Positions 43,970 to 60,769 of a DNA stretch of 64,000 nt are shown here, piece after piece. The notes under the pieces are model-generated. The model was not told the DNA's origin. It did not search any database and was given only the letters and a program-made list of their open reading frames with translations. The position numbers and the translations under genes were made by a program. The stretch lies in the NCBI RefSeq assembly GCF_010015445.1, contig NC_053116.1:27761285-27825284 (forward strand), read 5' to 3'. Position 1 is the first letter of the stretch. Every line of letters starts with the position of its first letter. This stretch comes from Perca fluviatilis (lineage: Eukaryota > Chordata > Actinopteri > Perciformes > Percidae).

Positions 43970-44850
43970 ATTCCAGGGAGTCGTTTGGATTTAAATTCTT
44001 TAACAGATGGGATGGAGTTTATGACAGGGTGGAGTGGGTTTGGAGGGAGTGGGTCTGACCGTCTTGCGCGCTCCCGTCATGATGTGTTGGAACCTTTGTG
44101 TGGGGGCGCGGCTGCACGGGAGCGCGCTTGGTGCTAAAACAGTAGCCAGCAGTGAACCTACAGTGAAATATGAACATTAGCACTGCGGTTGAGTAATCTT
44201 AGTAAGGCTGAGAAGTTAAATAATAGGTGATTCTTGCGGTCAACTGTGGGAAACGCAAGCCGGTGTTATGGTTTAATGTTTGGCCTATAAACTCTTGTCC
44301 CACCAGAGGAACAGAGACAGATGGGTCACTGGGCGTAGTGTTTCGGTGCGGACAACCTAAAAATAAAACTTTGGGAAACAACAGAATAGGTGGGTGTATG
44401 CATGACTCACAACCATGGGGCAATCCTTGTCATAGCCACTCCAAAGTCATAACAAAAAAAATACACCTCAGACAGAGTAGCCAGTCCTACCAGTCAGTCC
44501 AAAGTCATCACCAAAGATCGTCTATTTGAAAGATGGATAACTGTGGTTGAAAGAAGGGCAAGCGGAAAGACTTTGCTAAACTTTGGGAACCATATATGAA
44601 TAGAATTAAAGATGGAAAGGTGGGCTCTACCTGAAAGAAAATTGTAGATGATGATGATGGAAAATATTTATTTTATTTTATTTATATTTTACTTTAGATT
44701 GGTGCAAGGTGATGAGGGTATGTGTGTGTGAGTAGGCTATGTGTGTCTGGGTAATGTGAATATGTGTTGTCTTAAATTGTATTGTTACTGTATGTTTTAC
44801 TGTTGGGTTGTTCTAAGAAAATGACAATAAACACTGTGTTTAAAACACAG
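43970..44850 (+). repeat. Possible retroposon insertion (LINE-like 3' end)
   Basis: The base composition differs from its surroundings and no gene is recognised. Near 44546-44625 one frame reads KRKDFAKLWEPYMNRIKDGK, similar in style to the C-terminal end of fish L1-type ORF2. The region ends with ATGACAATAAACACTGTG, which looks like a LINE polyadenylation tail. Low certainty. A GC-rich inverted repeat lies at its left. Confidence 0.35.
44066..44127. repeat. GC-rich 12-bp inverted repeat
   Basis: GCGCGCTCCCGT (44066-44077) and its exact reverse complement (44116-44127), with a 38-bp GC-rich spacer, in an otherwise AT-rich neighbourhood. Confidence 0.8.
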
Positions 44851-45699
44851 CAGATCTGTGTGGACTATACTACTTCCAGTTTGAGGGGTCATCCATAACT
44901 CTCGCTGAAATTGGCTGGACATTATTGGGTCTCACAATGCCACAGGTCAAAGTTCAATGAGGTTGAATCCTACATGAAAGAAGATCTCTTCATGACAGGA
45001 AGTTGAATGTATTTTGCTTGACCTTGATTGAAACAAATAGGAAATTAATTCTGGACTTAATCCACCTTAAAGGCAAGGCTGAACCTTTGCCTCCCCAGGA
45101 AATATTTTTTTTTTTTTAGCATCATCTAAACAACTTGTATAAACTTTTTTGGGGAAATTGAAGAACACAAACATATGATTATTATGTCCTACAAATTCAG
45201 GCCAAATATAGCCATATTTGTAGGAGCCTCTAGACTTGTCACCCATGGGAGAGCCCTGAAATGGGAGCAGGTAAGCTGTGAAGCACAGACACACAGAGGG
45301 AATGACTTCGATTTAGCTTTGGCAGAATATGATAGGCCAGTTTGCTGTTGTTGAAAGCTAACAAAATAATTATGTATTATTATTGAAATGACAAGTGATT
45401 ATTTACTAGCCAGAACATGAACATGTTCATTTCTCTTAATATGACCAGAAAGCCCTAGTATCCCGTCATAGCTTTTTAGAGTCAAACTCTCTATGAGAAA
45501 AAACATTGTATTGCTGAGGTGGTGTATGGCTGAGGTGAGTGGAGCCTCAGTTAGTATGAACATCGCAAGGAGTCTGGCTCTCCTTACTCCTTAGGTTTGT
45601 GGTGCCCTGTAAAAGCGGCAGAGTGAGAGGTCATTCCTGTTTTCCTCATGGTTTTCCTCCCTCGCTCGCTGCCTGTTTCACTGCAGATGATAGGCTCTT
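44851..45699. other. Intergenic upstream of the 45.8 kb promoter
   Basis: No gene recognised. GC content rises towards its right end. Confidence 0.45.
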
Positions 45700-45882
45700 G
45701 TGTAACCCGCCCCCTCTCCTATCTCCTTCCCACCCATTGGACGGTCCCCTTCTTCTGCTTGTTATCCCATTGGACAAGTCGGGCGGGCGATGAGCTCATA
45801 TTGGTTAAAAATAGTTGGGCTCGGCGAGGGGCTAAAAATAGACCGGTATATAAAGCCGGCGGTTCAGCTCCAATGTGTGCTA
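45700..45882 (+). promoter_or_regulatory. TATA promoter with three CCAAT boxes and two MEF2 sites
   Basis: A GC box (CCGCCCCC) lies near 45708. Three inverted CCAAT boxes (ATTGG) are at 45736, 45769 and 45800, spaced 33 and 31 bp, about three helical turns. MEF2-type sites are TTAAAAATAG (45805-45814) and CTAAAAATAG (45832-45841), the second a perfect match. The TATA box TATATAAA is at 45847-45854. An initiator-like CTACTCC is centred at 45882. MEF2 plus TATA suggests a gene expressed in muscle (inference). The gene was not found. Confidence 0.75.
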
Positions 45883-45904
45883 CTCCTCTCCGACCGGCAG
45901 ACGA
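45880..45904 (+). other. Putative short non-coding first exon
   Basis: Between the expected start site and a donor-like GTAAGC at 45905 lie about 25 bases without an ATG. A candidate acceptor with a following exon is at about 48115 (TCTTCTCATTTGCAG), unproven. There is no recognisable coding exon between here and the rhoA 3' end. Confidence 0.4.
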
Positions 45905-45925
45905 GTAAGCAGGGAGACACAGAAA

Positions 45926-45957
45926 GAAAGAAACAGAAAGAAAGAAAGAAAGAAACA
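45926..45957. repeat. (GAAA)n short repeat
   Basis: AAAGAAAGAAAC-type units directly downstream of the putative first exon. Confidence 0.85.
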
Positions 45958-46881
45958 GGGAACAGTCTCTCTCCAGCTCATTCCTCTACAAGTGTTGCAG
46001 CAGGGGCAGCGTCGCCGGGCCACCAGTTTTGGGTGGAGTAGGCAGTGACGAACTTCCTTCCTTCCCTTTTGACTCTGGTTTCGTTCTGAATTTCTCTCTA
46101 AAGAGCCACCTTCATTTCCCTTAACAGAGTAGAGACTAGGCGTTGTTAATAAGTCATGAATAACCATAAAACCATAGCTGTGATTGAGACTGACCCACTT
46201 GTTTCAACAAGTTGCCTCTTATGTTAAAAGTCTCATATTCAAATCCAGTGGTGAGTTTGTGTGTCCAACATGGCTGCACATTCTTTGTGCTATTAACTAC
46301 AAAGAGAGGTAGCTAGTATGAAGCATATTTATGACGTGTTGTGACACCATTTGGGTGTAGCCTTGTCAGAGTGTAGCCACGTGGATAAAGGCAGTTTCAG
46401 CTAGCATGCCTAGCATTCATCAGATGAAAACACTGAAACGCACCCATCACCAGCAGTATCATGTAACTACGTTTTCTCATGTAGGCTGGTACTGAGTACA
46501 AATTTAAGGTAGCCTACTTCCTTTTATTTTATGCAACTCTATACAATTATTCCACTCAGTTACATCTCAGAGGCAATTAGGTCTGTTGTACGTTTACTCC
46601 ACTACATTTATCAGACTTCTTTTTCAGATTACAATTTTCATACCCTTCCTGTCTAGTGAAAACCATGTATCTCCATATATGGTGATTTTGAATTAACATT
46701 TTTCTGATAGACTGAAGGATTATGTGTTCCTTTATGGGTTCTCATACTGTACTTCTGAAGCTAAATAAATTATTAAAAAAAAGAAAGAAACTTGGATTAG
46801 CTTGAAAATGCATCATCACCAAGCAGGGGAAAAAATACTTCTTAGAGAAAAGTGGTTCTTACAGTACAGTGACATTACATA

Positions 46882-47654
46882 CAGTATCTCAAAAAGTGAG
46901 TACACCCCTCACATTTTAGTAATATTTCATTATATCTTTTAATGGGACAACACTGAAGAAATGACACTTTGCTACAATGTAAAGTATTAAGTGTACAGCT
47001 TGTATAACAGTGTAAATGTGCTGTCCCCTCAAAATAACTCAACATACAGCCATTAATGTCTAAACCGCTGGCAACAAAAGTCAGTACACCCCTATGTTAA
47101 ATTCCCATAGAGGCAGGCGGATTTTTATTTTTAAAGGCAAGTTATTTCATGGATCCAGGATACTATGCATCCTGATAAAGTTCCCTTGGCCTTTGGAACC
47201 TAGAGATTGGCATGGGGTACTTTCCATAAAATCATCTCTCAATGCAAATCAAACCAGCTATTAGGCTAACTGACATAAAACCATGCCAATCTCTAGGTAT
47301 GGTGAAGGGTATGTGATGATGTGGGGCTATTTTAATTCCAAAGGCCAAGGGAACTTTATCAGGATGCATAGTATCCTGGATCCATGAAATAACTTGCCTT
47401 TAAAAATAAAAATCTGCCTGCCTCTATGGGAATTTAACATAGGGGTGTACTGACTTTTGTTGCCAGCGGTTTAGACATTAATGGCTGTGTGTTGAGTTAT
47501 TTTGAGGGGACAGCACATTTACACTGTTATACAAGCTGTACACTTAATACTTTACATTGTAGCAAAGTGTCATTTATTCAGTGTTGTCCCATTAAAAGAT
47601 ATAATGAAATATTTACTAAAATGTGAGGGGTGTACTCACTTTTGTGAGATACTG
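46882..47654. mobile_element. 773-bp foldback (palindromic) Tc1-like element
   Basis: The left arm starts CAGTATCTCAAAAAGTGAGT at a TA. The right arm is its near-perfect reverse complement, ending ACTCACTTTTGTGAGATACTG. The arms extend over about 300 bp each with few mismatches and small indels. They meet at an inner part that itself has an inverted pair (CCTAGAGATTGGCATGG and its complement). The arms include a scrap of transposase-like sequence (GYFNSKGQGNFIRM in one frame). The terminus is of a known fish Tc1/mariner type. The right flanking TA has become TT. Confidence 0.9.
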
Positions 47655-50214
47655 TTATTATAATCATATAGAATGTGATGCATTGCTGTGGATTAAACTA
47701 CACAGTTTGTATGTAAATGAGTTAAAATCATTTTTTTACAGAATGAGTACTGAATGCAGCACTTGTAGTGGAATTGCTACTTTTACTTAAGTAAAGGATC
47801 TGAATACTTCTCCCACCATGCTTGCTGTTATCTCTTTGGCTTTACTGAAGAAGAAAAATATTTTGGAACGTGAAAGTTGCTTTTCCATCAACACTCATCT
47901 GCCATTGGGGGAAAAAAAGTGTTTGCTCTGGAGAGCCAATGCCCTGTTTTGTGCTGCAGAGCAATCCAGCAGATTTCCTTGTGAATCCACTTGAGGGTTA
48001 TAATAATATACAGTAAAATGCAGCTTAGTGGCCACTAGCGACTAACAGTGCTCTGGCTCAGATGGTCTAGTGTTTTACAGTAAGGGTAAAAAAGTGCTCT
48101 CTTCTCATTTGCAGGGAGTCATTTTCACTCAGAGTGGGACAAGCTGACTCTCTCCTCTCTCATCCACCTACTACACCTCTTGTAATCCATCATTGGAGGC
48201 CTCCTCCTACTATCCTTCCTCCTATTTTCTATACTGGTTTATCCCTCCACCTCCTCCAACCATAGCACACAAGTCTCCTGTATAACCGTAGTTCACTCTG
48301 GGCATCTTTATGATGTAATAATGTGGAGCGAGACTAGAGTTCGACCTGTGATCTGAGCGGCATGCAATGGAAGGAATGACAGTAGGAAAGCCAGGAATGT
48401 AGGAAATGTAGGTTCTAAGGCTCACAACCCTCATCCTTGGATCTTTTATAGAGACTACTGCTACTACTAAGTTTTTAAATTCAGTTCTAAATTACTAGCT
48501 GCTACCAGCTGATGCTTGCACAGTGACAATGTAAGAGACGTGTTTTTGTGTCTATATGCTTTCCCCTCTTTGAAATACCCTTGCCATAGTGTCTTGAGGT
48601 TTGGTGTTATATATGTCCCTGAATACCTATGAAATTGGCTGTTTTACTTCCTCTCTTGTTGTGTTCTCTTGTCCTTCATGCTAACAGTAGCACCAACATA
48701 TTGACAGTTGCCTCTGATCATTTATTGCTCTGGCAGCATTAAACAAACGATGATTTCAGTGTTCACATCCAGCTCAAAACAGAATCAGACATGGAGAGAT
48801 CGCTGACACTATTTGGTCCACATTAATTGTAAAAATGTAACGCGATGTATGCTGCATGTGAGGCTAAATATATATGTTTCTATATGAAGAGGTTACTGTA
48901 AGTGCATGCTCCTTGTGAGCGCCATCCTGCTCGTACATCCATTTTATATATATGATTTCCACTCCTCCTCAGCGCTGCCTTACACAGAGCGGTTCCACAC
49001 TGTGCACACGCTCGCACCTTCTCGTTATCACTCCACAACATCCAGCTTCATCCCACACAGGCTGAAACTGCCTCACCTCGGCATCCCACACACTCCGTTC
49101 TCTCTGCAGCACGGGCCTCAGAGTGAGGCTGCTGGCACATCTCGGAGTGATGTGGTGTTTCTTTCTGCTCCTCAACCAGCAATCATCCTAATTACCTATA
49201 TTGTACCGTTTTTTTTTTTTTTTTTTTTATAAAATCAGACTACATATATTGCAATGACTGGAATACACATTGTATTTTCATTTATTTGTGGCAAGGTACA
49301 ATATGTTTACCTCATTTTAATTTTGTGAAAAGACTAATAGTATATTTGGCACACTTAAACAGAGTTACATTAGCACAAGTGGAGAGGAGCTCCACACTGT
49401 GGAGTAGTAGTCTTAAAAGAAGCCTGTTGGTGTGATGCTTAGTAGCTGAAATCTTAAAAACTTGCTCTTAAACTCAGTGATGTTAGGGGTTGGGATGACA
49501 TTCAGTGTGTCATTGTGTGTGCCGACCCTGGTTTATGATCAGCTGAAGCTCTGCGTGGGAGTCTTGTCCAATCAGAAGGGGCTGCGGTGGGATTTTATTG
49601 TTGCAATGATCTGTGGCTCTGCACCACAAAGATTTAAAAACCACTACTGCATGCAACACAGATCAACTAGTATATAGTGTCCAACAGAACCCATGATCAC
49701 TAATGCATTGTTTTGAAACTCCGCTGTGACTATTCAGTAATGAGGTGGGATAAAAATTTGGGGGTGTAGCTTTCAGGTTTGGGGAAGAGCACTAATTCAA
49801 ATGCAGTTGCTTGACTAAAAATCCACATTTTAATAGTGGCTGGTTCACGCAAATCTCACCAACTTCATACCAAAAAGTAAATAACTAACAATTATTATAT
49901 AACAATAAATTATAATTGAAGGGGTCCAGCATGGATGTGTTAAGGTGGTCGGACTTTTCAGTCTGTTGCACAGACAAGTCAACGGTCAAGAGCAAGATAT
50001 GGATTTTAGTTCATCCAAATTGAACATCTTGAGTCAACTAATTATTCTTGATGGAAAACTTAAAAGTATTTCATTTGTGGTTCCAAAAGTTTCTTTCCTT
50101 CCTCTCAACTGTTTCATAAATAATTTACATTTTACCATAATTTGTCAGTTTATATGTGACTTGTGTGTCACATTCAGTCTGGATACACAAATCCCGAGAC
50201 CACAATAAATAGGA
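47655..50214. other. Interval between foldback element and rhoA 3' end
   Basis: No coding exon recognised on either strand. It holds a poly-T run at about 49210-49229 and a candidate plus-strand acceptor at about 48115. The 108-codon frame at 48906 shows no known domain. Confidence 0.5.
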
Positions 50215-50235
50215 GCTGGGTGTTATAGAAAGTAA

Positions 50236-50241
50236 TTTATT
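50236..50241 (-). terminator. Candidate rhoA polyadenylation signal
   Basis: AATAAA on the minus strand, followed by a TTACTTTCTATAAC context. Other AATAAA words exist, including one inside the last coding codons, so usage is not established. Confidence 0.45.
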
Positions 50242-52439
50242 ACACAAACCAAAGCTAGTTTACAAATAGTTTCCAGTCCTGTGCGCGTGTATAGTCTAGT
50301 ATGAACAAACCCACATTTTATATTTACAGACTTTGCATACAGCTTGGTTTTCCGGTTCTTTTGTTTACGTCACTGCTTCAGCATCCAAAATTAGGATTTA
50401 AAAATACAATAAAAAGTAGAAATAAAAATGTGTACATAAGGAAACTTGCATTGTTTTTCCTTTTGTCTTTTAAGCCAAGTTTGTGTTCAAAACAAAGAAC
50501 AGAAAAAGAGCTGGCGATGCTCTAGACAGGCAGCCGAGGGGCCAGCCTTTCTCCTGACTGCCTAACAACAGCATTTGGCAGGGATGATTGACGGGTCGTT
50601 ACAACCAATTGTTAATCATCAGAAAAATTCAGTTAAAGCACAAAAGAAGAATGAACTAAAGCGACGACACATAAGCAGTCCCATAGTCTTACACCTCCTA
50701 TTTTAAATACTGATAGACAACATATTTATGATTTTTTTTCTCTTTTTTTAAAGCAGAACATTAAGTATAAAAACAACAACACAAGACCAAGTTTCTGGAA
50801 CAGGCTGCTCCCTGTAGGCCAGGAAGAAGAACAGGAGGGTTCAACTTTGTCAAGAGAGCCTGAATCTGCCAGTAAAAAAAAACAAAAAAAAAAACACAGA
50901 AGAGTCAGGGGAGGCTGGTGGCTGATAAATCCCAAATATGACTGGCCACCCTTACCCTAGTTAGAATGGAAAGTCCTCCAAAAAATGAAAAATACCCCAA
51001 AATGAAAAAATGTCCAACAGACAGCAGGCAGTTGATTCTCACTCGTGATAGCTACTGATTACCAGCATGTTTTACCCCCAAAATATATCAAGCTAGCCAA
51101 CCTGACAATTCTGGCATTTCCATGCACAGTACAAAAAGGTCATGTCACGTGTGTGATGTTTGTCTTTTTAAGATGAACTGTTAAACCAACAGTTAACCAG
51201 TAAAAGGCAGACATGTATATGGTGGATAATGTGGTATATCACAGGCACCTTCCCCCTCAAACATTAACTAGTTCTGGTTATTGTACATCTGACTTTTATA
51301 CATGCCTACACAAAAAAAACGAATAGTTGTTCATCCCAAATAAGGATGTCAGTGGTGTGCATGTAAACACAATACTCTCCTCTCCTTGTTCTTTGTCCTG
51401 GTCTAAAACCAGGGGAAGTTGAGCACCAGCAGTCAGCTATGTGGAGCAGGAAGGGATGGGAGCTGAGCATTGGCAAGAGTTTACTCTGGTTGTATCTATG
51501 CAGGGCAGGACGCTAACTTTGTCATCCAGTGGGACCACAATTCACCTGCCCCCTTCCACCGAGTCAGTCCGACGAACGCTTGACGTTTCAGAACCTTCAG
51601 CTGATCGCCTCCCGGAGTAGACGGACCAACCTCAGTAAAGATTCACCAGCACGTGGGTACTTTTAGTCCAGCCCTGATGCCGACGGTATCACAATGCTGC
51701 TCCTCTGGAAGGAAGTAAACTTCACGCTGTCCGCTACAACACTGCTATAGTAAGATGACCAACATTTAGAGCAGCAACTGGAATACAGGTGGCAATGATA
51801 GTTTTTTACATTTAAAAACCAGTGCTGTGGGCATTTTCTTTCAATTCAAACTCTGCACTTAGCTGCAGCTTATCTTCAAAAAATAGAGCGCTCACTATTA
51901 GATGGCTGTAACAGATCATCTCAGTAAGAGTACAGCTCAACGTGTTTGTCTCCGGGAATCTTTGAGCACAGGATTAGCCACAGTGAGACTAACCGACACG
52001 GAGCTGGACATGTGAGCATGTAGCTCCATGCCGCTCTGATAATACCACACATAAGACCCGAGCATGTGACCACTTGTTGAATACTGTGGCTGCAACAACC
52101 CAATCAGGATCAACTTTTCTGAATGCCTCATTTTACAACAAAAATGTCTGGTTTTTGTTATTGAATTGAACTGCAAGCTAAATCAACCTTAAACCTGTTT
52201 CGAGCACCATTTTGAGCAGCATGAGAATAATAGTTTACTGGTGATTGGTCTACTTGGGGGCCCAGGTAACTACAGCACATAAGTAGGCTGAATGTGCAAA
52301 ACTATAAACACCGCACAATTTGCACTGGTTTGGTATACAGTCTCATCATGGTCACACCCAGGCTTCAGGCTTCACATCCCTCCACCTGTCCAACTCCCCA
52401 CCGCCCCATTCCTACTTCTAGGGGATAAATATTACTGGG

Positions 52440-57360
<4,921 letters not shown>

Positions 57361-57916
57361 TAGAGATGCACCGATTACAACTTTCTAGGCCGATTCCGAT
57401 TTTCTTTGAGTTAGGCCAGCCGATACCGATTTCATTTTTTCTAACCACTTTACAGCACACGCAAATATTTATTTTCTATCTTTTCCTTAATAGAGCATTT
57501 TGCACAGAACATAGAAAATGTTTTGAACAGATAATGGATCACTATAAAATAGAACTATATAAATTACTACGGTCGTCCCTCCACGCCCTACTTTTTCTTT
57601 GCAGGTGTTGCATATTGCAAACTTGTTATCTTCTGCACACGCGCTGAAGAATTTCCAAACCGCTGACATGTTGCAAGTTAATTCACGAGGTTCCCTAAAT
57701 GTGCGAGAATAGCGTGGGTACGCGCGACACACGGCAGAAAAGTTGAGCATAAAAGAGACTGTGCTGTCGCGTCCGTGCGTCCTTGAGAACTGTAACTCGT
57801 ACAACTTATTAGCGTTGACCGGCATGAAATCGGCATATGTCAGACTGACCTGCCGGTCGCCGGTCATGGCCGAGCTCGTGAAAACCGGCCAATACCAGTC
57901 TATCGGTGCATCTCTA
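57361..57916 (-). mobile_element. hAT element, 556 bp, perfect 8-bp target duplication
   Basis: The inverted ends are TAGAGATGCACCGAT and its mirror ATCGGTGCATCTCTA. The duplication CCAGTAAT is perfect on both sides (57353-57360 and 57917-57924). Internally deleted: only the first part of a transposase remains on the minus strand. Confidence 0.93.
57487..57669 (-). pseudogene. hAT transposase BED-finger remnant
   Basis: From the ATG at about 57669 the minus strand reads MSAVWKFFSACAEDNKFAIC, then NTCKEKVGRGGTT. This is the start of a BED zinc finger (aromatic W/F, then C-x2-C, then RGG). The two histidines that complete the finger and all of the catalytic domain are missing. Confidence 0.75.
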
Positions 57917-58752
57917 CCAGTAATTCATGACAGTAGAAGACCCAACACATGTGTCGGTGTGGGTGTGAGAGAACGAGCTTGCCCAACAGAGTTAAGGGAA
58001 GTTGGGGCAAAGGAGTGTTTTATAGTCTGCGACTTTCTGTAAAATGACAGTTCTCAATATGGAGTGATCCAAGCTTAGCCTCAAACACAGGAATTAGGTT
58101 TAAATGTTGATTTTCTATCAACATCTTTAGAATTATTCAATTCTTGCTGGTGTATAATAACAAGATTCATGGTGACATTTTACAAACAACAGAATGTGAT
58201 CGCAACAAAAAACAGGAAACGGCAATTTCCCTTCATACTTGAACAGGAACTGTATCCAAAACATTTTATTCACCAAGTATCAAACGCACCTCATTTGTCA
58301 TGGTGGCACTGCTGCAGACAGCTTACAAGCACATTTACTGTGTGCTTACTAACGGCACAAGGACAACTGGACCCGGCGTAAAGAGGGTAAATTAATCACA
58401 TCACTGTTGGGTCATTTCCTCCTTGATCCGAGAAAGTGCAGCCCTGTGCTGTGTAATCGCCTTTCTCTACCCTGCTATCTCCAGCAGTGAGTCAGCTGGA
58501 GGCGTGATAGAGAGCAAACTCCCCGACACCTCTGCTCTTCTTTCTCAATTCATCAGCTGAGCTGCAGTTTTGATATGCAGCATTTCTGGAGCTGTAACAT
58601 GGCGCTACCACAGTCCAGGTTAGAGGTTCAATTCCCTGTGTCACTTTTGCCGTTAGCCTTCGTTTTATTTTTTGTTCAATCAGCAGTTTGTATGCAAATG
58701 GCATTTTCAGCTAACGCAAGTACTCGTATGCTTCTTGTCTATTATTGCTCTC
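57917..58752. other. rhoA upstream region, nothing recognised
   Basis: No supported feature. Confidence 0.5.
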
Positions 58753-58792
58753 TAGTAGCGATCAACCAATTGTCCAATTGTAGGCCTGGCCG

Positions 58793-58827
<35 letters not shown>

Positions 58828-59970
58828 CGTGGCCGAAATTTGGCAATTTGCAGATTATCAGTATCAGTGTTTTATTTTACAGATAACAGAGTTAATTAAT
58901 AAAAAGTGAGCTACTTTGGCTCCGCTACAGCTCTGTGTCTCTCGCTCCGGTTTCACTCACCACTGAGTCTCACTTAATGTTCCGCCCACAACACTGATTG
59001 GCTATTACTCATATACCATCTAGCCAATCAAATCTGAGGCTGACATGCAGCAGCCTCGAGCAGAAGCGTCTCAGGCTCCGGTGGAGCTGGTTGCGCTAAG
59101 CTTCAAAAAAAAAAGTAAGGCTGCAGGAATTTCCAAGTTAAAAACATAATTTCCACACTGAAGTTGCAAAAACAGACCAATCCTTTGATCTATTTCTATA
59201 ATGACAAGTCTGTCCAGTTATATCACTTAAAAAGCCTGAATAATGAACTTTTCTGTGGCGACAATGTTAGCTTGCAGTGTTAACGAGATCATTAGCATTA
59301 AAAGAAGTTTATGTGGAGCGATAGTTAAAAGTTTAATCTTTAAACATTGGTTCCAGTGCAACAGGGACTTATGAGACAATGTTTGCACATTACATGCGAT
59401 GCACGTTATATGCAACGGTAGCCAGCAAGAACGTTGAGTCTCACAGCTAATTTATAAGCCTTAGCAAACATCCATAACTTCATTTGCTGGTTCATTAGGC
59501 CTATAGCCAGATGACTAAGAAAAAAACCCTGAAGGGGTAGGCTTATTATGATATTGCTTGCACTTAAAACTATGACTTAAAGTCAATTAAAATGAGCTAC
59601 ACCAGCTTCAAAATTTAAGTTTTGAATGCAATAAGGCAGAAATAGTTATTTAGATTTTGTTCAAATTTAGAATTTTGTTTGTTACAATAACTCAAGATTT
59701 GTAATGCAAGACATATACTTGTATGTGTATTTTTACTATGAGTCATTGCTACTTTTTATTTTTTTTTAATCAGAGTACTTGTACTAATGGTTAACAGGCT
59801 ACATGGACTGTAGAAGGTTACGGTTTTCATTTATAATGTATTATAATAATTTAGTTTTTCTGTAAATGCATATCGGTTCCAAATATCGGTTATCAGTTTC
59901 ATTAACTACCAATACTCTGTATCGGTAACTGAAAAAAAAAAAAAAAAACGGTATTGGTTGATCCCTACTA
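58753..59970. mobile_element. hAT-like element, about 1.2 kb
   Basis: The ends are TAGTAGCGATCAACCAAT and the inverse of TAGTAGGGATCAACCAAT, with one mismatch. Just inside the right end are CGGTTATCAG and TATCGGTAACTG words, as in other fish hAT relics. It holds an (ATT)n run at 58796-58829. There is no transposase and no matching target duplication could be shown. Confidence 0.7.
58796..58829. repeat. (ATT)n microsatellite
   Basis: About 11 trinucleotide units inside the hAT-like element. Confidence 0.93.
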
Positions 59971-60540
59971 ATAATATAGAATTTTCAGGATCACAGCCTT
60001 TGTTGCCCTCAGTCCCATTAGATTCTGACCCTAAAATGCACTAACGCACTGTGAGGTGCTGCAAACAGTCTATAATTGGTAAATGAATCTCCAAGTAGGA
60101 CAGCAGTGTCAAATAAGATCAGACCATTTCCTCCATGACTTGGAAAAAAGGAAAAGACAAAAATGGGGGCAGCTGTAGCCTCGAGCTACGTGTGTGGTCA
60201 ATGCTTGAAACGTTTGACCAGAGGGTAAACCGGGTAAATGACAATGTGCCCTCCTTTTAACAAATGCTGGCTAGGTGCCTATAAGCAAGTCAATAACGCC
60301 ACAAATGATTCCTTAAGAGCAACTCAGACAACCAGAGTCTTGAAATCGGTAATACAAAGCAGCCGCTGGGCTTTCAATGACAGTAGCAGACAATACATTT
60401 TCATAAAAATAAATAAGTAAATAAAAAAAAAAAAACCTTTTTCTTAGCTCAAAAAAACAAACAAAAAGATGCTGGAAAACACTTAACAGGGGAATTATAA
60501 AGACAAGACAACAGCAAAATCTCCATTAGCAGTGTAGACT
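59971..60540. other. rhoA upstream region, nothing recognised
   Basis: No supported feature; a short A run at about 60421-60435. Confidence 0.5.
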
Positions 60541-60769
60541 GCTGTGTCTGAACTGCCTGAACTCTCGTTTCAAAAGAGCAGGGTGACATTAGCCTGTCTC
60601 TGCCCTCCTACGTACTTCCGCTCAATTTTCATTTTCCTTCAGTACTCCGTCTGGGTTTGCGGTATATTCTCCGGCCAAATATTTGGCGGTCCAATCAGCG
60701 AACAGAGGGAGTGGCTGAGAACGGTGACGTTGAGGTCATGATGTGCGCTAGTTTGAGTTGTAGTACCGT

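Noticed and set aside
45905..50214. Troponin C or another known muscle gene downstream of the MEF2 promoter
   Set aside because: I looked for EF-hand or other muscle coding exons on the plus strand and saw none, so no name is proposed.
58753..59970. 8-bp target duplication for the second hAT-like element
   Set aside because: Bases next to either reading of the termini do not match, so no duplication is claimed.
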